Shown: positions 5,426 through 13,379 of the stretch, piece by piece
Layout of the letters: each line of letters opens with the position of its first letter
Numbering within the stretch: position 1 is the stretch's first letter
Assembly: GCA_910585445.1 (NCBI GenBank)
Contig: CAJUEK010000054.1
Span: 1-13,458 of the forward strand
Reading direction: 5' to 3'
Origin: an uncultured Bacteroidales bacterium
Lineage (GTDB): Bacteria > Bacteroidota > Bacteroidia > Bacteroidales > UBA932
Length of the DNA: 13,458 nucleotides
Notes under the pieces: model-generated
What the model was told of the DNA's origin: nothing
Database searches by the model: none
The model's input: the letters and a program-made list of their open reading frames with translations, nothing else
Made by a program: the position numbers and the translations under genes

Positions 5426-7704
5426 CCCCCCTCATCTGCTTTCATATAGCCTGTACGCGTATTTTGGTTACTGCCCTGCGTATTCACATAACGGACAAGC
5501 CCATAAGCACCATTTCTGCCATTGTCATTGGACAAGTCATTGCCGCACCACCAGTTACGCGTTGCCTCCGCATTGCCCAAGCCGGAATTGCTGTTGGCAT
5601 TTGTCGCATTATTCAGGAATTTCCACAGATTCCACCTTCCGTTGGAATTCGACAAATCAGTAGTATTGGTCGGATCACCCTTACTATCACGTGCAGGCGC
5701 GACCCACCGCCAGTCTATATTCTTTCCGTAAGACTCATTGATATGCTCCACACCGAGGGCAGTCGGCTCTGAAGTGCCGTAGTTTGCCAAATCAGTGGAA
5801 TAGTAAGTCTGAATCGACCTCTGCCTTATCAGATACTTTCCCTGTGAATACCTGCTTTCCGTATCCGGTGAAACTGCTATATCCTCAACAAGGAAGAGCA
5901 CAGTCCTCATATCCTTGTTCACATAATTCACCCAATCCGAAAGCGGATGAGCATCACCCTCATAGACATTCTCATTTATGAAAACCGTGTACCAGCGCTG
6001 GGTATCATCATCAAGATTACCTGTATCATCACCATATCCACGATGCGCGGCATCCACTCCCACAAGGTCATCCATATACCAAGGCTCATCTGCAGCGGAA
6101 GTCTTGTACTCGGCAAGAATATCCTTACGGGAGGTAGGTTTTATGCGTATCCAGTTGTAATATTCATTATCCCTATCTGGAGCAGGGAGCTTATCACTGT
6201 CTTTCGACACATATCCTCCCTCGATTACCTGGGCCGGGCCGTCACCATACGGGGCCTCTATAAGATAATGAAGACGTGCGCGCTCGGAGTTGCTCAGTGA
6301 TATGTTGTATGCACCATAATGCGCATCAACAGTAACGATTTCCTCGGTGGCGTCAATCACATTGCCCTCAAGGCCTGGATGAACCTCACCCGCATTTTCC
6401 TCGCTCCTGGCCTCCAGCACTATCTGATTGAGTCCGAGGATAGTCATGTCATAAATATACTTGTAATTCCTGCGGACATTGAAATCAGAAGCATCTCCAT
6501 TCATGTAGCCCAAATGGACTGTATAACGGGCCGTGCCGGTACGCTGCACACCGCCTACAAGATAGGAAACCTCACAGGTCAGCTCGACGAACGTGGCGAA
6601 ATTGTTCCTGTTGACACCGTTCTTCAAATCAGGCGTCTGCATGCTGTCACCGCACAGTGCCACATAAATCCCGCTGTTCTTTCCGTCAGCATCCTTGTGC
6701 TCCTTTTCACGTGAATCATAATCTGCGGCATTACCGGTCCTCTTATTCTCATAAGTGTAGAAGCTGAACGAATATCCCCCGCCGGAAGAACCCTGCACCT
6801 CCGTTTCCGGAGTTGTCGCGCCGTAATTGGCATTGGGGGCAGAGTCATCAAGATGTCCAATGATTTCATCCGAGGCATTGGTGAGCCCGTAGGCATCCCC
6901 GTCAGCCCTCTCATACAGAAAGCTCATGCGCGGATTGTTTACTACACGCCATGAAGTAGGACGGAAAACAAGTCCTGCTGCACCGGACCTTATATTGAAT
7001 GTCACCTGGGATATCACCCTGCGAAGATGTATCCGTCCGTCCAAGACAGAATTGCCTCCTTTTATATATACAGGCTCTATGCCCGGACCACCGGGATGGG
7101 TTCCTGAAGGCTCCGAAGACCAGACACCTGTCATAACGACATTGGCATCCGTATATTCCACGATTGACGGACTGCGCAGGGCAACCGCAATGGACTTGTA
7201 TTTTTCAAATGTGTCCGCTTCACGAAGCAGCTCCAGAAGATTGGTGCGCCTGCCGTCCTGTGCTTCGCCAAGGCTGCTCATTCCATAATTGCCCCCTGCA
7301 TTTGCCACAGCCACTATATAGGCGTTTCCGGAACTTGCCTTGATGCCTGTAAGCTGATGAAGGACATGCCTGTCCTCATGGCTCACCTCCTGGTAATGCC
7401 ATCCTTTAAGCCGGCCGCCCTGGCCCGCATCATAGATTCCGACCCAAATATTGTTCACGGCAGACACCTGGTCATCAGTAAGCGCGCGGGTCTGCAGTTC
7501 CATCGCAGGAAGCGACAGACGCAGCGAAACCTCTGCAGGAAGCCCCTCGGGCCTTTCTTCAATATTGCCGAAATCCTCCATCTGACATGCCCCCAAAGCA
7601 AGCCCTGCCGTCAGAAGAAGCGCCATGGCCTTCAGACTGCGGAACCTCCCCAACAAAGACAAATCCAGATATTTATGACAATTCCTTTTCATGTTCTGTT
7701 TCAT
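5317..7704 (-). CDS. DUF4906-type fimbrial tip/accessory lipoprotein, N-terminal part (frame breaks at a G-tract)
   Basis: This is the last gene of the fimbrial operon. I start it at ATG 7704 (MKQNMKRN); the frame extends to a TTG at 7722 without a better signal. A signal peptide ends in a lipobox (LGAC, lipid-bearing Cys at residue 40). After it come a short beta-strand, SLRLSLPAMELQTRALTDDQ, typical of fimbrillin N termini, and about 700 residues of beta-rich, Gly/Asn-rich sequence. Residue 760 lies in the G6 tract. As written, 35 out-of-frame residues follow and the frame stops at 5317, giving 795 residues. One added base gives a 1097-residue protein with the conserved C-terminal domain. 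Position and architecture suggest an outer-membrane-exported tip or accessory adhesin. It follows the Mfa2-like gene by 36 bases. It may be an active, switchable or recoded gene, or a frameshift mutant. Confidence 0.8.
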   Translation of the reverse strand: MKQNMKRNCHKYLDLSLLGRFRSLKAMALLLTAGLALGACQMEDFGNIEERPEGLPAEVSLRLSLPAMELQTRALTDDQVSAVNNIWVGIYDAGQGGRLKGWHYQEVSHEDRHVLHQLTGIKASSGNAYIVAVANAGGNYGMSSLGEAQDGRRTNLLELLREADTFEKYKSIAVALRSPSIVEYTDANVVMTGVWSSEPSGTHPGGPGIEPVYIKGGNSVLDGRIHLRRVISQVTFNIRSGAAGLVFRPTSWRVVNNPRMSFLYERADGDAYGLTNASDEIIGHLDDSAPNANYGATTPETEVQGSSGGGYSFSFYTYENKRTGNAADYDSREKEHKDADGKNSGIYVALCGDSMQTPDLKNGVNRNNFATFVELTCEVSYLVGGVQRTGTARYTVHLGYMNGDASDFNVRRNYKYIYDMTILGLNQIVLEARSEENAGEVHPGLEGNVIDATEEIVTVDAHYGAYNISLSNSERARLHYLIEAPYGDGPAQVIEGGYVSKDSDKLPAPDRDNEYYNWIRIKPTSRKDILAEYKTSAADEPWYMDDLVGVDAAHRGYGDDTGNLDDDTQRWYTVFINENVYEGDAHPLSDWVNYVNKDMRTVLFLVEDIAVSPDTESRYSQGKYLIRQRSIQTYYSTDLANYGTSEPTALGVEHINESYGKNIDWRWVAPARDSKGDPTNTTDLSNSNGRWNLWKFLNNATNANSNSGLGNAEATRNWWCGNDLSNDNGRNGAYGLVRYVNTQGSNQNTRTGYMKADEGGMPYLLWHIIRLRQALRGNRTRRPETTDTMRLQPCA
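5394..5431 (-). other. G6 tract / slippery heptamer with two alternative downstream stems
   Basis: On the minus strand six G (5431-5426) are followed by T, read in frame as GAG GGG GGT. This fits the X XXY YYZ pattern of -1 ribosomal frameshift sites; slipping back one base joins exactly the frame used by the C-terminal domain. Two stems start right after it and exclude each other: TATGCC (5425-5420) with GGCATA (5408-5403), and GCCGTA (5422-5417) with TACGGC (5399-5394). The spacing to a stem (0-2 bases) is shorter than the 5-9 usual for recoding. The tract could instead change length by slipped-strand mispairing; seven or four G would put the gene in frame. Confidence 0.5.
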
Positions 7705-7740
7705 ATATGACCTAAAGCCCAATCAATGTTATGCTCAACT

Positions 7741-8895
7741 TCAATTCTCCTGATAAGGAGGAATTGTTACCCCGGTCTCATCCCACGGGCATACGGTATA
7801 ACCCAGTGATATTTCCGCAGTTGCGTTCACGTTTATCCTGTAGATATGGTTCCTCAGGATTTCCGCTCCCCATGCATTGCCGGCCTCAGGCACGGCGAAA
7901 TCATGAGACACGGCATCACCGGCAGCTGGGCTCTGCTGAACAATAACCCTAAATGCCAGCTGCCCTGTCCGTATTTCCGGAACATATGTGGTGAATCCGT
8001 CAAACTCATATGGAGCACCAAGAGACTCCGTACTGTACTCATGCTGCCTGAAGAGGCGCCCCTGCTCAGAATCCACAAATCCCGGAGCGGCAGGATAGCT
8101 TGCCGCGGAAACCTGCACCCCATTCCGGAAATTGTCCGGAATCAGGCGGGCGATGCCGTTCCATTTCATCAGTCTCACCTCGGAGACCTTAGGATATCCA
8201 TCTGCATCCTTGTCGGCGATATTGTCCAAGACCTCAATCTTGGCAAGGCTGCGGAGCATATGAATATCACCGATATCTACATAATTGCCCGTATCACTTG
8301 CCACCAAGGCAGACCATGACACCGTGCAATCCATAAGGCCGAACATCGGGATTCCCGCCTTTCCCGTCTCAGGGAAAAACTCAGGCGACATCTCAAAAAC
8401 CGCCTGCACGCGTTCTATTTCCCTTACAGAGCCTTTTGCGGCTATTACATCTTCGACCGCTTCCGCAGGCCAGTTTGCGAGAACCATCAGCTTGAACCTG
8501 ACGTCACCGCCAACAAACAAAGGATTATTGAAATAAGGTTCCTTGAATGTAGCCTTTACGGTATAAAGATTCCATGTGTCCTCATTCTCTGACATGGTTT
8601 CCGCTATCGCGCTCAAATCCTGCAGGAATGCCCCGCCTTCCGTAAACATCAGAAACCGGAGTCCCTCAAGTTCCAGCCAGTTCTCCGCGGCAGTGCCAGT
8701 CTCCTGTCCGGCAATATTGTCCGCCTTTGTCCCTGCCGTATTCTGAGTGGCAATCCGGAAAGTGACGCTAACGTCCTCAGCACTGCCGTCCGGGCACGTG
8801 CCAAGCCTGTCGTAAACACAGCTTCCGGCAAGCAAGAGCACACCGCAAACAGCAGAAAACGTTAGTATCCTATGCCATATGATTGATATTGCCAT
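7741..8895 (-). CDS. Mfa2/FimB-family fimbrial lipoprotein (second copy)
   Basis: A 384-residue predicted outer-membrane lipoprotein. The signal peptide ends in LLLAGSC, with lipid-bearing Cys at residue 26. The mature start, CVYDRLGTCPDGS, carries the second Cys and short spacing usual in Mfa2-family proteins (PF08842). The body is beta-rich with no membrane helix and ends in a strand near NHIYRINVNATAEISLGYTV. It lies 21 bases after the other Mfa2-family gene and before the DUF4906 gene, all in one direction. In Porphyromonas, Mfa2 anchors the fimbria and limits its length. With two copies here, this one, more divergent and next to the tip gene, may be an accessory subunit instead of the anchor. 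A GTKADN segment after the first strand could be a cleavage site of a polymerising subunit. Family call is good; exact role is open. Confidence 0.8.
   Translation of the reverse strand: MAISIIWHRILTFSAVCGVLLLAGSCVYDRLGTCPDGSAEDVSVTFRIATQNTAGTKADNIAGQETGTAAENWLELEGLRFLMFTEGGAFLQDLSAIAETMSENEDTWNLYTVKATFKEPYFNNPLFVGGDVRFKLMVLANWPAEAVEDVIAAKGSVREIERVQAVFEMSPEFFPETGKAGIPMFGLMDCTVSWSALVASDTGNYVDIGDIHMLRSLAKIEVLDNIADKDADGYPKVSEVRLMKWNGIARLIPDNFRNGVQVSAASYPAAPGFVDSEQGRLFRQHEYSTESLGAPYEFDGFTTYVPEIRTGQLAFRVIVQQSPAAGDAVSHDFAVPEAGNAWGAEILRNHIYRINVNATAEISLGYTVCPWDETGVTIPPYQEN
7742..7766 (-). repeat. inverted repeat over the stop codon between two fimbrial genes
   Basis: On the minus strand CAATTCCTCC (7766-7757) and GGAGAATTG (7750-7742) pair as nine base pairs with one bulged base around a short loop. 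The hairpin covers the last codons and stop of the Mfa2-like gene. No T-run follows, so it is not a terminator. It may stabilise the upstream mRNA end or tune translation of the adhesin gene 36 bases on. It could also be chance. Confidence 0.35.
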
Positions 8896-8916
8896 AACTG
8901 TCCGTCACAATTGACA

Positions 8917-9966
8917 TTAAAATTCAACATCCTGCCCAGGAACCACCACCCAAGAGTTTATATGCACTCCCGCACCGGTGTACCATTTGTCATCCCCGTC
9001 AAGGAAGAAAGTAAGATTGTACTCATCCAGCCTGTCCAGGAACTCCTGGTTTCCCATATCCTTGCGGTACTCACCTTTTATCATCAGCAGGTACTTCACA
9101 AGAGGAAGCCTTATGATTTCCTCCCCGTCCGAATTGCGCACAACCCTGAGCACCGGCTGCCTGTCGGCCATAAGACGTCCCACAGTCCTTTCCGAAAGAA
9201 GGCCGTTCACCTGAGTGATTTCTCCGGCACGCGTGCCCTCATAATCAAAGCCGGCAGACACCGCTGTCTTCATCCACCACCTGTAGGCAAACGGGGAATT
9301 GCCTATAATCCTGTTGTCATACCCCATCTGCGAGACAGAATCATCAATAATGAAATCAAAATCCTCCGGCTTCATCACCTTGCCTACGGCATTCTCGATC
9401 TTGTAATACTGGAGCATCACCCTGAGCACATTGGTATTCTTCATCAAAGGCACAAGCACATCAGACTGCCCTCCGTACTCCGGCTCTTCAAAGGTAACGC
9501 GCGTAAATCCGTGATATAGCCCGGTCAAGTCCTCACCGACATATGTACCTGCGGCATCAGAGACCGTCCTTATGGCAAGATTCAGGTCATCAAGCGATGC
9601 AGGGGAAGATGACCCGAGGACATATGCAGGCTGGCCGTCAAGCCCTCCCCACACAACGACATCATAGATACCCGGACCGACAGGCACCGTCATGGCATAG
9701 TCCTCATCCTGCAAGGCCGCACCGGCTTCGCTTCCATGCCACACAAGAGAGCCTTCCGGAGTGAACATCCACAAATCCACCGACTTGACCTCCTTATGGA
9801 AGGCATCGGCGCCATTGATGTTCCTGTCGTACTTGAACGTCACCCTATACTCCGTCTGACATGGAGCAAGGCCGTCATATATGGTTTCGCACGAAACTGC
9901 AGACAGCAAAGCCGCAGCAAACGGCATAAGGCATAATCTCTTGAGCTTTTTCATATCGGGTTTCAT
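8917..9966 (-). CDS. Mfa2/FimB-family fimbrial anchor lipoprotein
   Basis: A 349-residue lipoprotein starting at ATG 9966 (MKPDMKKLKRLCLM). The open frame reaches 10047, inside the major-subunit gene, but those extra residues are polar and precede the signal peptide, so I reject them. The lipobox is AVSC with Cys 26. The mature start CETIYDGLAPCQTEYRVTF and the following Y-D-R-N, A-D-A-F and V-D-L-W-M-F positions are strongly typical of Mfa2 proteins, more so than in the next gene. By family, it is carried to the outer membrane, holds the first pilin subunit and controls shaft length. It sits 67 bases after the Mfa1 gene, the standard order in mfa loci, so it is the better candidate for the true anchor. 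Confidence 0.88.
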   Translation of the reverse strand: MKPDMKKLKRLCLMPFAAALLSAVSCETIYDGLAPCQTEYRVTFKYDRNINGADAFHKEVKSVDLWMFTPEGSLVWHGSEAGAALQDEDYAMTVPVGPGIYDVVVWGGLDGQPAYVLGSSSPASLDDLNLAIRTVSDAAGTYVGEDLTGLYHGFTRVTFEEPEYGGQSDVLVPLMKNTNVLRVMLQYYKIENAVGKVMKPEDFDFIIDDSVSQMGYDNRIIGNSPFAYRWWMKTAVSAGFDYEGTRAGEITQVNGLLSERTVGRLMADRQPVLRVVRNSDGEEIIRLPLVKYLLMIKGEYRKDMGNQEFLDRLDEYNLTFFLDGDDKWYTGAGVHINSWVVVPGQDVEF

Positions 9967-10033
9967 AAGCCTATAAGTCTTGTTTTTCTTTCCGGCTCCC
10001 GGGAAGGCGGTCAGGCCCGCCCGGGAAAAATCA

Positions 10034-11887
10034 TTAGAGTTCCACATTCCATGCAGTCACAACATTCCATGCGAGGATGTTGAGACGTGCTGCGACATAA
10101 TAGTTTACATCATCCTTAGGAGGGACTATAGGCTGGTCAGCGGAGCGGAGTCCGGTAGCAAGTCCCTTGATGCTTGACACGTTGATGCTATAAACATGGT
10201 TACGTACAATGCCATAGTCTCCGCGGCAAGCCTTTTCCCAGTCATATTTTCCTTCAGCAGTAAGACAGCGTCCCGCATCAAAGCCGAGGTGGCGGATAGG
10301 TATATTGAAGAATCCGCGTCCATTGTCGAAGATTTCCAATGTATTCACCTGTGACCAGAGCTGTTTGTTTACCTCTGCGATATTTTCTTCAGTGACCTCG
10401 GTGTAGATGACATCACGTGTTTCATTCACACCGCCATAGATATAGAGATGCCCGATTGCGCTTTCTGTAAGCTGGAGAGTCACATAGCGTCCCGCAACAG
10501 GCGTTTCGCCACGTACTGCAGCCTTAGGGTGCTCCACGGTAAAGAACGCGGCAGACTCATCTGAGGCAATGTTCTTACCTTCAGAATCAGTGAAGACGAT
10601 TCCCTGCCTTGCGAGAAGCATTGCTTTTGCAGCGTCCTCTGAACCGTAATATTTCTTGTTATGGGTATCAAGATAGAATGTGGCAGCAGGCTGACCGTCA
10701 ACAAGATAATGTCCTACAATCACAGCGGAAGCAACTGCTGCGGCAGGGTTTCCGTTCTGGACATCATTTATGGCCTCGATGGCTGTAGTTGTCTCCCTTG
10801 AATAGAAATATCCGTCACCACCAGTTGTGCTGAAGCCATTGTCATATTTCTTGCTCTTGGTGTCATTGGCTATTTCATTGTATGAGAAATATTTCAGCGA
10901 ATAGTCATTGCGTCTGTTTTCAAGGTCATCAATATCATCAGACACCCTCGGATACGTATTGTTGTAATACGAAGGAGAGCATGCCCAATAGCAGCGGTGA
11001 TTTGCCTCATCGTTCCAAGCTGTCCAGCCCGGAGCTACGAATGCCTTGTTCATCTCGTCATAAGAAGGTGTCTTGGTAGGGTCAAACTCTTCTCCCTCGC
11101 CAGGTCTGAGACCGAAAGTCTTGGTCACGAACATCTCCTCGTCAATCGCGTTCGGACGCCAGAACTCCGGAACGAAAGTAAGCGAGTGTCCATCGATCTC
11201 ATAGTCCTGTATTGCATTTGAAGCGAGGTCGATACCGATTTTGGCCGCATAGCGCTCAACATAGATGTCAAGTGCCTGGCCGCTCTCAGCAGCAGCCTGT
11301 GCCGCAGACTCGCTGTCAAACAGCTGGTCAGACTTTACAGGAGTTGCCATAAGACGTCCGACACGTCCTGTGAGCGGGTCAGTTCCGTAATAGACCGAAT
11401 TGGTCATAGGGAATGTGTTGTCATTGCCGACTACAGCCTGACGCTTGCTTGCCTCAACAGCAATAAGCGAGCTGGTGCTAAGGTTCCTTGAATCTATCGG
11501 GTTCACATAGCACATCACATAAGCCGGAACAGTCTGTCCCTGAAGCATCTCAATTGGCACGACCGAAGTCCAGAACCTGGTTACGTTAGCATTGTCGGAC
11601 GGCTTGAATGCATTGTCCAGTTCATTATCATGGAAAGTCTTGAGATTTCCTGTAGGGTTTCCGTCCTTGTCATAGAACACGAAAATGAGTTCTTTGACAA
11701 CGCTCTCGGAAGCATCGCCATCCTCAAATCCCTTTGTCGCAGAAGCAGGGCTGGAAAGCGAAACGCTCAGATAGCGGGTCTGGTCAAACTCAACAACGTC
11801 ACTGACTGACGGAGTCAAATTCTCTTTCTGGGCACAGGAAGCCAGCAAAATACCGGCTGCAAGCCCAAGGAAAAGTTTTGTTTTCAT
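10034..11887 (-). CDS. mfa1: Mfa1-family major fimbrillin
   Basis: A 617-residue lipoprotein precursor that should form the shaft of a type V fimbria. The signal peptide MKTKLFLGLAAGILLASC has lipid-bearing Cys 18. A short strand, YLSVSLSSP at 39-47, follows. In type V pilins this strand is cut off after a basic residue so that the C-terminal strand of the next subunit can take its place. The likely cut points here are R38 or K52 (ATKGF). The last 24 residues (VNYYVAARLN, then ILAWNVVTAWNVEL) fit the donor strand. The middle has the long insertions usual in Mfa1; P. gingivalis Mfa1 is somewhat shorter (about 560 residues). The neighbours (DUF3868 upstream, Mfa2 downstream) are those of an mfa locus. 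It is probably the most strongly translated gene here, with a very AT-rich leader. Confidence 0.9.
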   Translation of the reverse strand: MKTKLFLGLAAGILLASCAQKENLTPSVSDVVEFDQTRYLSVSLSSPASATKGFEDGDASESVVKELIFVFYDKDGNPTGNLKTFHDNELDNAFKPSDNANVTRFWTSVVPIEMLQGQTVPAYVMCYVNPIDSRNLSTSSLIAVEASKRQAVVGNDNTFPMTNSVYYGTDPLTGRVGRLMATPVKSDQLFDSESAAQAAAESGQALDIYVERYAAKIGIDLASNAIQDYEIDGHSLTFVPEFWRPNAIDEEMFVTKTFGLRPGEGEEFDPTKTPSYDEMNKAFVAPGWTAWNDEANHRCYWACSPSYYNNTYPRVSDDIDDLENRRNDYSLKYFSYNEIANDTKSKKYDNGFSTTGGDGYFYSRETTTAIEAINDVQNGNPAAAVASAVIVGHYLVDGQPAATFYLDTHNKKYYGSEDAAKAMLLARQGIVFTDSEGKNIASDESAAFFTVEHPKAAVRGETPVAGRYVTLQLTESAIGHLYIYGGVNETRDVIYTEVTEENIAEVNKQLWSQVNTLEIFDNGRGFFNIPIRHLGFDAGRCLTAEGKYDWEKACRGDYGIVRNHVYSINVSSIKGLATGLRSADQPIVPPKDDVNYYVAARLNILAWNVVTAWNVEL

Positions 11888-11933
11888 AATAAGATTATTT
11901 AAAGTGTTTGTTTTTTATTCTTATAGGCGGATA
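11888..11933 (-). promoter_or_regulatory. AT-rich leader of the major fimbrillin gene
   Basis: The 46 bases between the DUF3868 stop and the fimbrillin ATG are strongly A/T rich (for example ACTTTAAATAATCTTATT just before the ATG), with no Shine-Dalgarno sequence and no clear TAnnTTTG box. Such unstructured AT-rich leaders favour strong translation in Bacteroidota. An internal promoter is not shown. Confidence 0.3.
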
Positions 11934-13364
11934 TTACTTCAGAGCCTCAAGCTGCGCCAAAGCCGCTTCAGCCTGCTCCACACCAAGACCGGAAGCCTGC
12001 TTGAACAGGACTGCGGCCTGCTCATAATCACACGAGAGAGCACTGTGCACGCCTCGTGCATAAACAGCCTCAGCACTGTCTCCCGCCTTGGCCAGATATG
12101 CCGCTGAGCGGTCCATGTCACCAAGCCCCATAGCTGTATTGGCTGCATTCAGATTCGCTGTGCAGTCATCAGGAAACATTCTGACTGCTATTTCAAAGAC
12201 CTCATTGTACTCATCGCTGCCCGGCTCCATTGCCTGTGCAGCAAGATACATCTCCCTAAGGTCAAGCTTCTGAGGGCGCGTCTTGAGAAGATGGAGGATT
12301 TCATCCAAATCGGTATAGCTTTTCACCTCATAGCTCACGGAATAGTCCGAGCGGCGCAGCCCGGGATAGACCTCACGGAGCAAGAAGGCATAATCATCCG
12401 GATAGGTTGACTTTATTTTCCATTCCATCGCATCCGGAGCGAGGGCCATGCCCATTATTTCAAGGATACCGTCACGGTTCGGCAGACCGGAATTTCTCAC
12501 ATAGCTTTCAAGCCCGTCCCAGTCTTCCGCCTCATAAGAAGTCACCACGATTCCATCGTCAAACGCATAGTGTGAGCATACATAGTCCCTGAGCGTGGCA
12601 GTCCTGCCTTTTGCCAGACGCACGTTGTTGTCGTAAGGTCCTTCCGGAGAGGCATATCCCTTTATTGAAAGGCTGACTATACGTGCATCAGCGTCATTTT
12701 TAACAAGATCGATGGTGGATATGATTTTAGCAAGCTCGGAAGCATTGCCGCGATAATCCTCATGAATCTCCGTGCGGTTGACAGGAAAATCAACATATGC
12801 CCGGCCGCTCTCCTGACGCATCTTGACCGCTTCTCCGCGCGGACGCATATATACGAACGAAGGCACGAAACGCCTCGGTTCCAGCGAGACCTGGGAAATA
12901 AGGCTCTCCTCACTCCGCACAGGAGCGCCGCAGCAGCCGCATACCAGGGCTGTAGCGGAAAGAGAAGCCCCGCTCATCCAGCCCTCGAAAGGCACTACGG
13001 TCCGATATTCTATTACAGCCGTCTTGCCCTCACGGTAGAGCTGCGCCCCTTCCGGCAAGTCCGTATCTCTCAAATGGCGGAAATACCTGTTGCGCCCGGC
13101 AACCGTCACAGGAGCAAGCGCCACCGTATCCTTCCCGTTTGACATATAGGGAGTCAGGATAACTTCCCTTTCTGTCTTGAGTTCCAATGATGACACGTCA
13201 ATGTCCATTGCTACAAAGACATTGTTTTCCGAACGTGAAACGGCTACGTCCGACACTTTAGCCTGTCCGTCAAGCAGTTCCTGCCTTTGCTGCGCGTATG
13301 ACGCGCCACAGGACAGGAACACTGCGCATAATGAGATTATGCCTGTGGCTCTGTTCTTATCCAT
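11934..13364 (-). CDS. DUF3868 fimbrial-locus protein with OmpA-like and TPR-like regions
   Basis: A 476-residue secreted protein. A signal peptide (residues 1-24, ASYA before the cut) leads into a beta-rich DUF3868 domain at about 27-150, which ends in a cysteine cluster, CGCCG, at 142-146. An OmpA-like stretch follows at about 185-275: a V-D-F-P-V-N-R start, then GYASPEG at 236-242, then N246 and R254 of the usual N-x-x-L-A-x-x-R pattern. This may bind peptidoglycan or a related glycan. Residues 385-475 are helical with TPR-like spacing (FPDDCTANLNAANTAMGLGD). DUF3868 genes commonly precede mfa1 next to a DUF3575 gene, as here, and are taken to help fimbria export or anchoring; their mechanism is not established. 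It starts 15 bases after the DUF3575 gene. Confidence 0.85.
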   Translation of the reverse strand: MDKNRATGIISLCAVFLSCGASYAQQRQELLDGQAKVSDVAVSRSENNVFVAMDIDVSSLELKTEREVILTPYMSNGKDTVALAPVTVAGRNRYFRHLRDTDLPEGAQLYREGKTAVIEYRTVVPFEGWMSGASLSATALVCGCCGAPVRSEESLISQVSLEPRRFVPSFVYMRPRGEAVKMRQESGRAYVDFPVNRTEIHEDYRGNASELAKIISTIDLVKNDADARIVSLSIKGYASPEGPYDNNVRLAKGRTATLRDYVCSHYAFDDGIVVTSYEAEDWDGLESYVRNSGLPNRDGILEIMGMALAPDAMEWKIKSTYPDDYAFLLREVYPGLRRSDYSVSYEVKSYTDLDEILHLLKTRPQKLDLREMYLAAQAMEPGSDEYNEVFEIAVRMFPDDCTANLNAANTAMGLGDMDRSAAYLAKAGDSAEAVYARGVHSALSCDYEQAAVLFKQASGLGVEQAEAALAQLEALK

Positions 13365-13379
13365 ATTGATTACTGCTTA

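Noticed and set aside
8911..9519. 202-residue plus-strand open frame opposite the anchor gene
   Set aside because: Antisense shadow of a strongly typical Mfa2 gene; His/Pro/Arg-rich with no family pattern.
9967..10047. Upstream extension of the anchor lipoprotein to 10047
   Set aside because: It would place 27 polar residues before the signal peptide and overlap the fimbrillin gene.
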